A stretch of DNA of 7,237 nucleotides, taken from positions 1 to 7,237 of the forward strand of contig CAJWVP010000148.1 of NCBI GenBank assembly GCA_913048145.1, read 5' to 3'. This document shows positions 1 through 5,922 of the stretch, in pieces (the stretch's first letter is position 1; each line of letters opens with the position of its first letter). This DNA is from an uncultured Rhodospirillaceae bacterium (lineage in GTDB: Bacteria > Pseudomonadota > Alphaproteobacteria > Rhodospirillales > Casp-alpha2). The position numbers were made by a program, and so were the translations under genes. Under the pieces are notes generated by a model that saw only the letters and a list, made by a program, of their open reading frames with translations, did no database searches and had not been told where the DNA came from.

Positions 1-2634
1 CAACGGCAAGGGCACGCCGGCACGCTTGAGGCGGAATAGACCGCGCAGATTCTTCAGTTTCTCATCTTGGTCGTTGATCTTGTTGGTGAAGGCCTTGAAA
101 CCGTTGTAATTTCCCGATCGAACCGAATGCTGCAGCGTGCCGATAGTTTCCGGGTTCCATACATGTTCTTCGCCGCGCAGCCGGAAGGCATATTCACCGC
201 CCACGTCCAGCGCGTTCGCCAAAACCGGATCGGGGCCAAAGGCGCCGGCATGACGGCGCACCGTCTCCTTGGCGATCTCGGCTAAACCCAGACCCTCGAT
301 CATCGTCGCGGTCTTGGTGAAATAGGCATCAACGAAGGCACTCGACAGTCCAACCGCGTCGAAAATCTGGGCGCCGCAGTAGGACTGGTATGTTGAGATG
401 CCCATCTTCGACATCACTTTGAGCATGCCCTTGCCCACGGCCTTCACGTAGCGGGTGTGGATGTCGTCGACACTTAAATCTTCATCCAGATCGCGACGAA
501 GCGACGTCAGCGTATCAAATGCGAGATAGGGGTTGATGGCTTCCGCGCCGTAGCCCGCTAGCAGGCAGAAGTCATGCACCTTACGGACTTCGCCGGTTTC
601 TATGACTAGACCGACCTCGGTGCGCAAGCCCTCGCGGATCAGATGGTGGTGCACCGCCGCGGTGGCCAACAGGGCTGGAATAGCTACTCTGTCAGCATTA
701 ACGCTTCTGTCCGACAGGATCAAGATGTTGTGACCCTGGTTGACGGCGCGGGTGGCGCGCGCGCACAAGTTTTCAAGCGCAGCTTCCATGCCTTCCGGAC
801 CGTTCGCCACCTGATAGCAGATGTCGGCAGTGAAGGTCTTAAAGGCGGAGTCTAGGAGGTTCTCGATGTGTCGGATTTTCTCCAGGTCGTTATTTGATAG
901 GATCGGCTGACTGACCTCCAAGCGCTTGTGGGCGCCCCCCGTTTCCAGATCCAACAGGTTCGGCCGGGGCCCAATCAAGGAGATCAGGGACATTACGGAT
1001 TCTTCGCGGATTGGGTCGATTGGTGGGTTCGTCACCTGGGCAAAGTTCTGATGGAAGTAGTCGTAAAGCATCTTCGGCTTTCCCGAAAGCACCGCCGGCG
1101 GAATGTCGCGACCCATAGAGCCAATAGGGTCCTGGCCGCTAACAGCCATAGGAGCGAGGAAGAACTTGATGTCCTCCTGTGTGTATCCGAACGCCTGCTG
1201 CTTATCCAACAACGTCTGGCGGTCTGGCGGCATGGCCGCCACTTCTTCGGGTAGGTCCTCGATACGAATCTGCGTGGTATCCAGCCAGTCCTGATAGGGC
1301 TTTGCCCTGGCCAGCGTATCCTTCAGTTCCTCGTCGTCGACGATGCGACCTTGCTCCAGGTCCAACAATAGCATCTTGCCGGGCTGTAGACGCCACTTCT
1401 CGACGATGTCCTTTTCAGCGAATGGCAGGACGCCGACCTCGGAGCCTAGCACCAGCTTGTCGTCGGCGGTGACGATGTAGCGCGCAGGGCGAAGCCCGTT
1501 GCGGTCGAGTGTTGCGCCGATCTGTTTTCCATCGGTGAAGGCAATGGCTGCTGGGCCGTCCCAGGGCTCCATGACAGCGGCATGATATTCATAGAAGGCT
1601 CGCCGTCGGTCGTCCATCAAGGGGTGGCCGTCCCATGCTTCGGGGATCATCATCATCATGGCGTGCGCCATTGAGTAGCCGCCGGCCAGAAGTAGTTCGA
1701 GGGCATTATCGAAGGTCGCAGTGTCGGACGCTCCATCGCCAATCAGTGGCCAGAGCTTTTCCAGATCGTCGCCCAAGAGCTCCGACTTCATAGAGTGGCG
1801 TCGGGCCGCCATCCAATTGATGTTGCCACGCACAGTGTTGATCTCACCGTTATGGCAGAGATAACGGAACGGCTGCGCCAATGCCCAAGATGGAAAGGTG
1901 TTGGTGGAGAACCGCTGGTGCACTAGGGCCAGCGCTGTCTGGTAGCGTTCGTCGCTGAGGTCGAGGAAGTACTTGTCCACGTTCGGCGCTAGCATCATGC
2001 CCTTGTAGCAGATGGTCCGGGCCGACATGGATGGCATGTAGAATTGGGCGATACCCTCGAGATCGTCGTCCCAAACGAGGTGGTGGGCCTGTTTGCGGAT
2101 AACGTAAAGTTTGCGCTCAAAAGCATCCGTGTCGGGGCAATTTTTGCCTCGGCCAACAAAGATTTGCCGGATCATAGGTTCCATGGGCTTTACGCTCTCG
2201 CCAAGCCATTTGTTGTCCACCGGCACATCGCGCCAGCCCAAAACTTCTTGCCCCTCTATACTGACGGTACGCTCGATAGCTTCGACGCAGACATTCATCG
2301 CGCGGCTACCTCTCGGTAGGAACGCCATGCCGACGGCGTAATCGCCTGCGGCGGGCAGGGTAAAACCCAGATTTTCTGATTCTCCTCGGAAGAGAGCGTC
2401 GGGAATCTGCGTTAGGATGCCAGCGCCATCACCGCACAAGGGGTCGGCGCCGATAGCGCCCCGGTGGTCAAGATTAACCAGAATCTCGATGCCCTGGCGG
2501 ACGATATCGTGGCTCTTGCGGTTTTTGATGTCCGCGATGAAGCCGAGCCCGCAATTATCATGCTCGTTCGACGGGTCATATAGCCCTTGCTTTTGGGGCA
2601 GACCCGCCCGCGATGGCCAATCCTGTTGGCGCAT
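1..2634 (-). CDS. gltB: Glutamate synthase (NADPH) large subunit, N-terminal part, cut by the left edge
   Basis: The product is the alpha subunit of glutamate synthase, which uses glutamine and 2-oxoglutarate to make two glutamates in the cytoplasm, together with the electron-supplying small subunit GltD. The frame is open for all 878 codons without a stop; the family is about 1500 residues, so roughly the last 600 (the FMN/Fe-S synthase part and beta-helix domain) lie outside. The ATG is the only start between an in-frame upstream stop at 2674-2676 and the first conserved residues. A propeptide of 27 residues precedes Cys28 (DNCGLGF), the expected N-terminal nucleophile of the class II glutaminase domain (about 28-430). 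Other glutaminase signatures are RFSTNTFPSWA from Arg241, HNGEIN with Asn262-Gly263 as oxyanion hole, and Asp304 in GASDTATFD. The central domain follows (about 470-800, ending near FTKTATMIEGLG). No gltD is visible. Identification is near certain. Confidence 0.97.
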   Translation of the reverse strand, partial: MRQQDWPSRAGLPQKQGLYDPSNEHDNCGLGFIADIKNRKSHDIVRQGIEILVNLDHRGAIGADPLCGDGAGILTQIPDALFRGESENLGFTLPAAGDYAVGMAFLPRGSRAMNVCVEAIERTVSIEGQEVLGWRDVPVDNKWLGESVKPMEPMIRQIFVGRGKNCPDTDAFERKLYVIRKQAHHLVWDDDLEGIAQFYMPSMSARTICYKGMMLAPNVDKYFLDLSDERYQTALALVHQRFSTNTFPSWALAQPFRYLCHNGEINTVRGNINWMAARRHSMKSELLGDDLEKLWPLIGDGASDTATFDNALELLLAGGYSMAHAMMMMIPEAWDGHPLMDDRRRAFYEYHAAVMEPWDGPAAIAFTDGKQIGATLDRNGLRPARYIVTADDKLVLGSEVGVLPFAEKDIVEKWRLQPGKMLLLDLEQGRIVDDEELKDTLARAKPYQDWLDTTQIRIEDLPEEVAAMPPDRQTLLDKQQAFGYTQEDIKFFLAPMAVSGQDPIGSMGRDIPPAVLSGKPKMLYDYFHQNFAQVTNPPIDPIREESVMSLISLIGPRPNLLDLETGGAHKRLEVSQPILSNNDLEKIRHIENLLDSAFKTFTADICYQVANGPEGMEAALENLCARATRAVNQGHNILILSDRSVNADRVAIPALLATAAVHHHLIREGLRTEVGLVIETGEVRKVHDFCLLAGYGAEAINPYLAFDTLTSLRRDLDEDLSVDDIHTRYVKAVGKGMLKVMSKMGISTYQSYCGAQIFDAVGLSSAFVDAYFTKTATMIEGLGLAEIAKETVRRHAGAFGPDPVLANALDVGGEYAFRLRGEEHVWNPETIGTLQHSVRSGNYNGFKAFTNKINDQDEKLKNLRGLFRLKRAGVPLPL

Positions 2635-2644
2635 AGATCGCTTG

Positions 2645-2650
2645 TCCCTT
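2645..2650 (-). promoter_or_regulatory. Ribosome binding site of gltB
   Basis: On the minus strand AAGGGA lies 10 bases before the gltB ATG. It is a reasonable though slightly distant Shine-Dalgarno sequence and supports the chosen start, for which there is no in-frame alternative upstream. Confidence 0.6.
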
Positions 2651-2665
2651 GCTTTTGGTAATCTG

Positions 2666-2732
2666 TTTAGATATCAAGACTCGCCCGTATTTTCCAGAGA
2701 CATTTTTGTCTCGAAACGGATCTAAATATCAA
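2666..2732 (-). repeat. Pair of 12-base direct repeats related to TTGATATYTARA
   Basis: Two minus-strand copies of a TTGATATYTARA sequence lie at 2732-2721 (TTGATATTTAGA) and 2677-2666 (TTGATATCTAAA). They match at 10 of 12 positions and their starts are 55 bases apart, about five helical turns. The core TTGATAT occurs a third time on the plus strand at 2792-2798, overlapping the proposed uppP -10 box. The copies lie between the start codons of divergent gltB and uppP, as expected for a regulator site, but no known regulator was recognised. They do not form an FNR/FixK box, because the second half ATCAA at the right spacing is missing. Confidence 0.4.
2697..2712. repeat. Perfect inverted repeat GAGACA-TTTT-TGTCTC
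   Basis: Six-base perfect arms flank a four-base loop in the gltB-uppP intergenic region, 63 bases before the gltB ATG. Neither strand has a run of T immediately after the stem, so it is not a convincing intrinsic terminator. It lies between the two TTGATAT-type direct repeats and may be an operator or a hairpin in the gltB leader. Confidence 0.4.
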
Positions 2733-2734
2733 TC

Positions 2735-2749
2735 CAACTCATCGAGTTG
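2735..2749. repeat. Perfect inverted repeat CAACTC-ATC-GAGTTG
   Basis: Six-base arms with a three-base centre form a 15-base dyad about midway between the divergent gltB and uppP starts. The size suits a dimeric helix-turn-helix repressor or activator. No matching known operator was recognised. Confidence 0.4.
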
Positions 2750-2757
2750 AATGCCTT

Positions 2758-2773
2758 AGTCCAGTTTCGGACT
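2758..2773. repeat. Inverted repeat AGTCC-AGTTTC-GGACT next to the uppP -35 box
   Basis: Five-base perfect arms with a six-base centre. The right arm ends on the first base of the proposed uppP -35 hexamer, so a protein bound here could affect that promoter. It is short enough to occur by chance. Confidence 0.3.
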
Positions 2774-2801
2774 TGGGCTGGGCAGGCAAGGTTGATATAA
2801 G
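2773..2801 (+). promoter_or_regulatory. Putative sigma70-type promoter of uppP
   Basis: A -35 box TTGGGC (2773-2778, 3 of 6 consensus bases) and a -10 box TATAAG (2796-2801, 5 of 6) are separated by 17 bases. The predicted transcript would begin near 2808, leaving a leader of about 20 bases that just contains the ribosome binding site. The position is right for uppP; the -35 is weak, so an activator may be needed. No equally good promoter for gltB was found on the other strand. Confidence 0.5.
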
Positions 2802-2813
2802 ACACCAAGGTTC

Positions 2814-2820
2814 AGGGGAG
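2814..2820 (+). promoter_or_regulatory. Ribosome binding site that sets the TTG start of uppP
   Basis: AGGGGAG lies 8 bases before TTG at 2829-2831. The nearby ATG at 2833 is out of frame, and the next in-frame Met is codon 16, inside the conserved first helix, so this site decides the TTG start. Confidence 0.8.
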
Positions 2821-2828
2821 TTCAAGTC

Positions 2829-3632
2829 TTGGATGTCGTGCATCTGATAGTTTTGGCGGTAGTTCAGGGGGTTATGGAATTTCTACCGGTCAGCTCATCT
2901 GGCCACTTGGTGCTGGTGCCGCTGTTTATGGATGTGCCCGATCACGGTCTCATGCTGGATGTGGCGGTTCACGTTGGTACGCTGTTCGCCGTGATCGTCT
3001 ATTTCTGGCGCGATGTCTTTGGCATAATCATGAGCCTGGGTCGCTTGTTGCGTGGCCGAAAAGACCCAGGCGCAAACCTAGCGGGTCTGTTGATCGTCGG
3101 CACCATTCCGGTAATCGCCGCGGGGTTGGCGCTCAACCACTACTATCCAGACGGATTCCGTAGCCTCAAGGTAATCGGCTGGACAACCTTCGGGTTCGGC
3201 CTCTTGCTCCTGATCACCGATCAGTTCGGGATGACGCTCAGGCGGATCGAACACCTGCGCGTCGGCGACGCGGTGGTCATCGGCATTGTCCAGGTCCTCG
3301 CTCTGATCCCGGGCACCAGCCGGTCTGGCATCTGTATGACAATGGCCCGCATGATGGGCATGGAACGCCAGGAGGCAGCGCGGTTCGCGATGCTGCTGGG
3401 CATTCCGGCCATCGCCGGGGCGGGCACCTTGAAGGGCTTCGAGCTTTGGCAGATGGGCGATGCGCAGATGACGGCGGACGCGTTCATTGCCGGCGGACTT
3501 TCAATGGTTATGGCGCTCATTGCCATCGCCTTGATGATGGTCTGGCTGCGACGCGCAACCTTTACCATCTTTGCGGTCTACAGGCTTTTGCTGGGTGGCT
3601 TCCTGTTGACGGTGGCCTATGGGCTCGCCTGA
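2829..3632 (+). CDS. uppP: Undecaprenyl-diphosphate phosphatase (BacA/UppP family)
   Basis: This integral membrane enzyme hydrolyses undecaprenyl pyrophosphate to the monophosphate, recycling the lipid carrier for peptidoglycan and other envelope polymers; family members confer bacitracin tolerance. The 267 residues match the usual length. Start is TTG with a strong AGGGGAG site 8 bases upstream. Motif one is Q13-xxx-E17 (VVQGVMEFLPVSSSGHL), the Gln form of the family (E/Q)xxxE motif, followed by Ser22-24 and His26. Motif two is PGTSRSGIC at 161-169 with Arg165. Family members usually have Thr where this protein has Cys169. Hydrophobic segments lie near 2-16, 40-60, 84-103, 114-130, 147-161, 186-200, 217-240 and 246-266. 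The gene stands alone on its strand, diverging from gltB and converging on the M20 gene. Confidence 0.95.
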   Translation: MDVVHLIVLAVVQGVMEFLPVSSSGHLVLVPLFMDVPDHGLMLDVAVHVGTLFAVIVYFWRDVFGIIMSLGRLLRGRKDPGANLAGLLIVGTIPVIAAGLALNHYYPDGFRSLKVIGWTTFGFGLLLLITDQFGMTLRRIEHLRVGDAVVIGIVQVLALIPGTSRSGICMTMARMMGMERQEAARFAMLLGIPAIAGAGTLKGFELWQMGDAQMTADAFIAGGLSMVMALIAIALMMVWLRRATFTIFAVYRLLLGGFLLTVAYGLA

Positions 3633-3638
3633 GCGGCG

Positions 3639-4799
3639 TTAGTCACCCAAATAGACAGAAGCGATTTCCCCGAAGATTGCCGCTGCGTCATAGAGTGCGT
3701 CCAGCGCCACCCACTCATTGCGCTGCCCACTCATGCCTAGTTCGCCCGGACCAATGATTGCCCGAGGAACGCCCAGCGCTGGGGCGAGCACGCAGGAGTC
3801 GGAAAAGTAGCTGACCCCTCCCCACGCCTTTGCCGCACCGCACACATTGCTGACCGCCGCCTGGCACGTGGCTATGAACGGGTCATCCGCATCGGCGACC
3901 ACCGGCGGCTTGTCGTCCCGAACCGCGATGGCGATCCCAGGTCCGCCCAGCGCGTGGAGGGCGGTCAACACACCATTCGTCGTCATGCCCGGCACTGTTC
4001 GGATATCCAGCGCGGCGCGCGCCGTATCGGGTGTCAGATTGACGGCGCTGCCGCCATCGATAGTGTTGATGGCCAGCGACGCTGCCCCCAATAAGGGATG
4101 CGTTTGGTCTGCGAAGGGATTGTCGCGCACGGCGTCCAAGAAATCCATCAGCTTCAGGATGGCGTTTTCTCCCCCGCCGGCAGACGCGTGGCCGGGCGTC
4201 CCCGTGGCCGTGATGTCCAACCAGAGTGCGCCCGTCTCCGCGATCAGTAGATCGAGCGACGACGGTTCGCTCACCAACAGGGCCCCCGCGCCCTTGAGGT
4301 TGCCCCGTTCGATCATGCGTTTCGCACCGAGGCAGCTGGAGCTTTCGCCGGCCGAGAAGGCCAGGATTAAATCTCCTCCCAAAGCCCGCCCGCTTGCCTT
4401 GAGCTTCAGCGCCGCTGCCACCATGGCGGCCAGGCCCGATTTCATGTCGGCCGCCCCCCGGCCATAAAGCTTGCCGTCCACAACGTTCGCCCCAAAGGGA
4501 TCATGGTTCCAGGCGCCACTGCCCTCGTTGGAGCCAACCGGCATGGTATCCGTGTGGGCGGAAAAGATCAGTGCCGGCTTCGCGCCGCCGACCATGCGCG
4601 CCAAAACGTTGATCCGGTCGGGTGCGAATTCGTCCGTTTCCACATCAAAGCCGTGATCGCGGAGCCACCTGGCCAGAAATCCTGCCACCTGGGCCTCGTT
4701 CCCCGGTGGGTCGGGGCTTTCACGCTGAATCAGGCCGATCAGGAGGTCCGTGACTTGAGCCTGCGCCGATTCGTCCAGCACCCATCTAGAGGTACTCAA
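3639..4799 (-). CDS. M20-family metallopeptidase/amidohydrolase (ArgE/DapE-like) with an altered second metal site
   Basis: A cytoplasmic zinc-dependent hydrolase of the ArgE/DapE/CPG2 family, members of which cleave amide bonds of N-acyl amino acids or peptides; the substrate cannot be named. The 386 residues are a normal full length. Catalytic-domain features include His82 and Asp84 (SAHTDTMP), bridging Asp118 (GRGAADMKSG), general base Glu152 (AGESSSCLG) and Glu178 (VSEPSS). A lid domain at about 190-300 carries GHAS with His204. Oddly, the residue after Glu152, normally a metal-binding Glu, is Ser153, and the C-terminal metal-binding His (usually before xxDE/NEW) is Gly358 in GMSGQRNEWV. 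The start is TTG, overlapping the stop of the upstream dehydrogenase by 4 bases and preceded by GGAGG, so the two are probably one coupled operon. The 3' end lies 6 bases from the stop of convergent uppP. Confidence 0.9.
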   Translation of the reverse strand: MSTSRWVLDESAQAQVTDLLIGLIQRESPDPPGNEAQVAGFLARWLRDHGFDVETDEFAPDRINVLARMVGGAKPALIFSAHTDTMPVGSNEGSGAWNHDPFGANVVDGKLYGRGAADMKSGLAAMVAAALKLKASGRALGGDLILAFSAGESSSCLGAKRMIERGNLKGAGALLVSEPSSLDLLIAETGALWLDITATGTPGHASAGGGENAILKLMDFLDAVRDNPFADQTHPLLGAASLAINTIDGGSAVNLTPDTARAALDIRTVPGMTTNGVLTALHALGGPGIAIAVRDDKPPVVADADDPFIATCQAAVSNVCGAAKAWGGVSYFSDSCVLAPALGVPRAIIGPGELGMSGQRNEWVALDALYDAAAIFGEIASVYLGD

Positions 4800-5731
4800 T
4801 ACCCGGCCTCCAAATCGACAATGTTCAGGGGCGCCTCGCCCCGCTCGACCCGGCGGATGTTTTCAGCCACGTATTCTGCCGCGGAATGTGCGTCGGTGAG
4901 GCTTGCCGTATGCGGCGTCATGCGCACCTTGGAGTGCGTCCAGTAGGGGTGGCCCGCTGGCAACGGCTCTTCATTGAACACATCTAGGCAGGCCCCGGCG
5001 ATGTGGCCTACGTCCAGCGCCGCCAACAGGTCGTCATCCACTACGTGCCCACCTCGCGCGCAGTTTATGACCACGGCACCTTCCGGTAGCTTCGCCAGGT
5101 TGTCCGCGTTGATGATCTTCCGCGTCGCGTCGGTCAGGGGCAGGAGGCATATCAGGATATCCGTCCCCGCCAGGAAGGCATCGAAGCCGTCATTCCCGTG
5201 ATAACTGGTTACGCCAGCCATGTCCTTGGGCGATCGGCTCCATGACCTGATATCGAACTCTAGCGGTAACATTTTCTCCGCCGCGTCGCGACCCAACTCG
5301 CCCAGGCCCATGATGCCGATGCGTCGGTTGCGCGGGTCTACCTGCCGGAGCGCCTTCCACGTCCCCGCAGCCTGCTGCGCTGCGTAGTCGCCCATCTTCC
5401 GATGGTAGTGGATCACGTTGTAGAGGATGTATTCGGTCATTCCCTGTACAAGCGAGCGGTCGACCATACGCGATATGGGAATGTGGGTGGGTAGATGCGG
5501 ATCCATTAACAACCCGTCGACACCGGCGCCCAAGGATTGTACGTACTTCAGCCCCGGCAGGCGCGAGAGCACATTAAGCTGCGGTTTCCAGGCCAAGCAA
5601 TAATCGACGCTATCCAGATCGATCCCGCTGTCATCCGGCCAGACCAGGAACGTCATCTCGGGGAAATGCTTCCTCATCTCGTTTCGCCAATCTTCGGCGC
5701 GGTCCTCTTCAGAGACGAACATGATTTTCAT
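4796..5731 (-). CDS. ghrA: D-2-hydroxyacid dehydrogenase, glyoxylate/hydroxypyruvate reductase A type
   Basis: A cytoplasmic NAD(P)H-dependent reductase; GhrA relatives reduce glyoxylate, hydroxypyruvate or similar 2-oxo acids to D-2-hydroxy acids. At 311 residues it matches E. coli GhrA. The N-terminal substrate domain has LGAGVDGLL (67-75) and a helix EYILYNVIHYHRKMGDY typical of this subfamily. The nucleotide fold carries Gly142-x-Gly144-xx-Gly147 (GLGELG). Catalytic residues are Arg226 (NCARGGHVV), Glu255 (DVFNEEPLP) and His274 (TPHTAS). The C-terminal HPYWTH block also fits GhrA. The ATG has GGGAG 8 bases upstream. It is the first gene of a two-gene unit with the M20 hydrolase, 191 bases after yejF. 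True substrate is uncertain, as this family is broad; the symbol is by family resemblance only. Confidence 0.88.
   Translation of the reverse strand: MKIMFVSEEDRAEDWRNEMRKHFPEMTFLVWPDDSGIDLDSVDYCLAWKPQLNVLSRLPGLKYVQSLGAGVDGLLMDPHLPTHIPISRMVDRSLVQGMTEYILYNVIHYHRKMGDYAAQQAAGTWKALRQVDPRNRRIGIMGLGELGRDAAEKMLPLEFDIRSWSRSPKDMAGVTSYHGNDGFDAFLAGTDILICLLPLTDATRKIINADNLAKLPEGAVVINCARGGHVVDDDLLAALDVGHIAGACLDVFNEEPLPAGHPYWTHSKVRMTPHTASLTDAHSAAEYVAENIRRVERGEAPLNIVDLEAGY
4807..4811 (-). promoter_or_regulatory. Ribosome binding site of the M20 gene, inside the preceding gene
   Basis: GGAGG lies 7 bases before the TTG start, within the last codons of the dehydrogenase gene. Ideal spacing supports the TTG with its 4-base overlap (TTGA) over later starts such as the GTG at codon 7. 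Confidence 0.75.
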
Positions 5732-5739
5732 GGATGAGG

Positions 5740-5744
5740 CTCCC
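5740..5744 (-). promoter_or_regulatory. Ribosome binding site of the ghrA-like gene
   Basis: GGGAG lies 8 bases before the ATG at 5731-5729, supporting that start. Confidence 0.65.
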
Positions 5745-5768
5745 GGGTCGGCTGGGTCAATGATGGAA

Positions 5769-5794
5769 ATACGATAGCCTCAGTCCTATCGAAT
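5769..5794. repeat. Imperfect palindrome upstream of the ghrA-like gene
   Basis: Nine-base arms ATACGATAG and CTATCGAAT (plus strand) pair at 8 of 9 positions around an 8-base centre, including a perfect CGATAG/CTATCG core. The palindrome lies 38-63 bases before the ATG, where an operator would act on this two-gene unit. No clear promoter was found around it, so it could instead be an mRNA hairpin. Confidence 0.4.
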
Positions 5795-5839
5795 GTGCCT
5801 AGGTTGGGCAACGTCTGGTCGAAACAATTTGTAGGGATC

Positions 5840-5867
5840 AATAAAGACACGCGTTTTGCCGCTTGTC
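5840..5867 (-). terminator. Putative intrinsic terminator after yejF
   Basis: On the minus strand GACAAGCG and CGCGTGTC form an 8-position stem with one A-G mismatch around the loop GCAAAA, followed directly by TTTATT. It begins 55 bases after the yejF stop. Moderate strength only: the stem is interrupted and the T tract is short, so some readthrough into the ghrA-like gene is possible. Confidence 0.5.
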
Positions 5868-5922
5868 CTAGAAGTTAACTGAATATCAGAGGCTTGAGAT
5901 GAGTGGTTTCGGCGATTTGCCC

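Noticed and set aside
928..1254. Plus-strand open frame opposite gltB
   Set aside because: It is a mirror of the intact gltB frame, with no recognisable protein family and no good ribosome binding site.
1651..1662. Run of four CAT triplets, a short tandem repeat that might slip
   Set aside because: It encodes a Met run in AHAMMMMIPEAW, a conserved part of GltB, is in frame and has only four units. A role in phase variation is not supported.
2697..2712. GAGACA hairpin as an intrinsic terminator
   Set aside because: Neither strand has a T run directly after the stem, the stem is AT-rich, and both flanking genes start rather than end here.
2417..2725. Plus-strand open frame running from within gltB into the intergenic region
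   Set aside because: Most of it is antisense to the gltB N-terminus, and the tail runs through the control region. No protein family was recognised.
2658..2735. A gltB promoter, including FNR/FixK boxes and sigma54-type elements
   Set aside because: TTGAT half-sites occur but no partner ATCAA at the right distance; no GG/GC pair at sigma54 spacing; sigma70 candidates matched only about half the consensus.
3847..4467. A 206-codon open frame on the plus strand, opposite the M20 gene
   Set aside because: It lies wholly antisense to a well-supported gene, its protein is low-complexity Ala/Ser/Pro/Arg-rich with no recognisable domain, and such frames are common opposite GC-rich genes.
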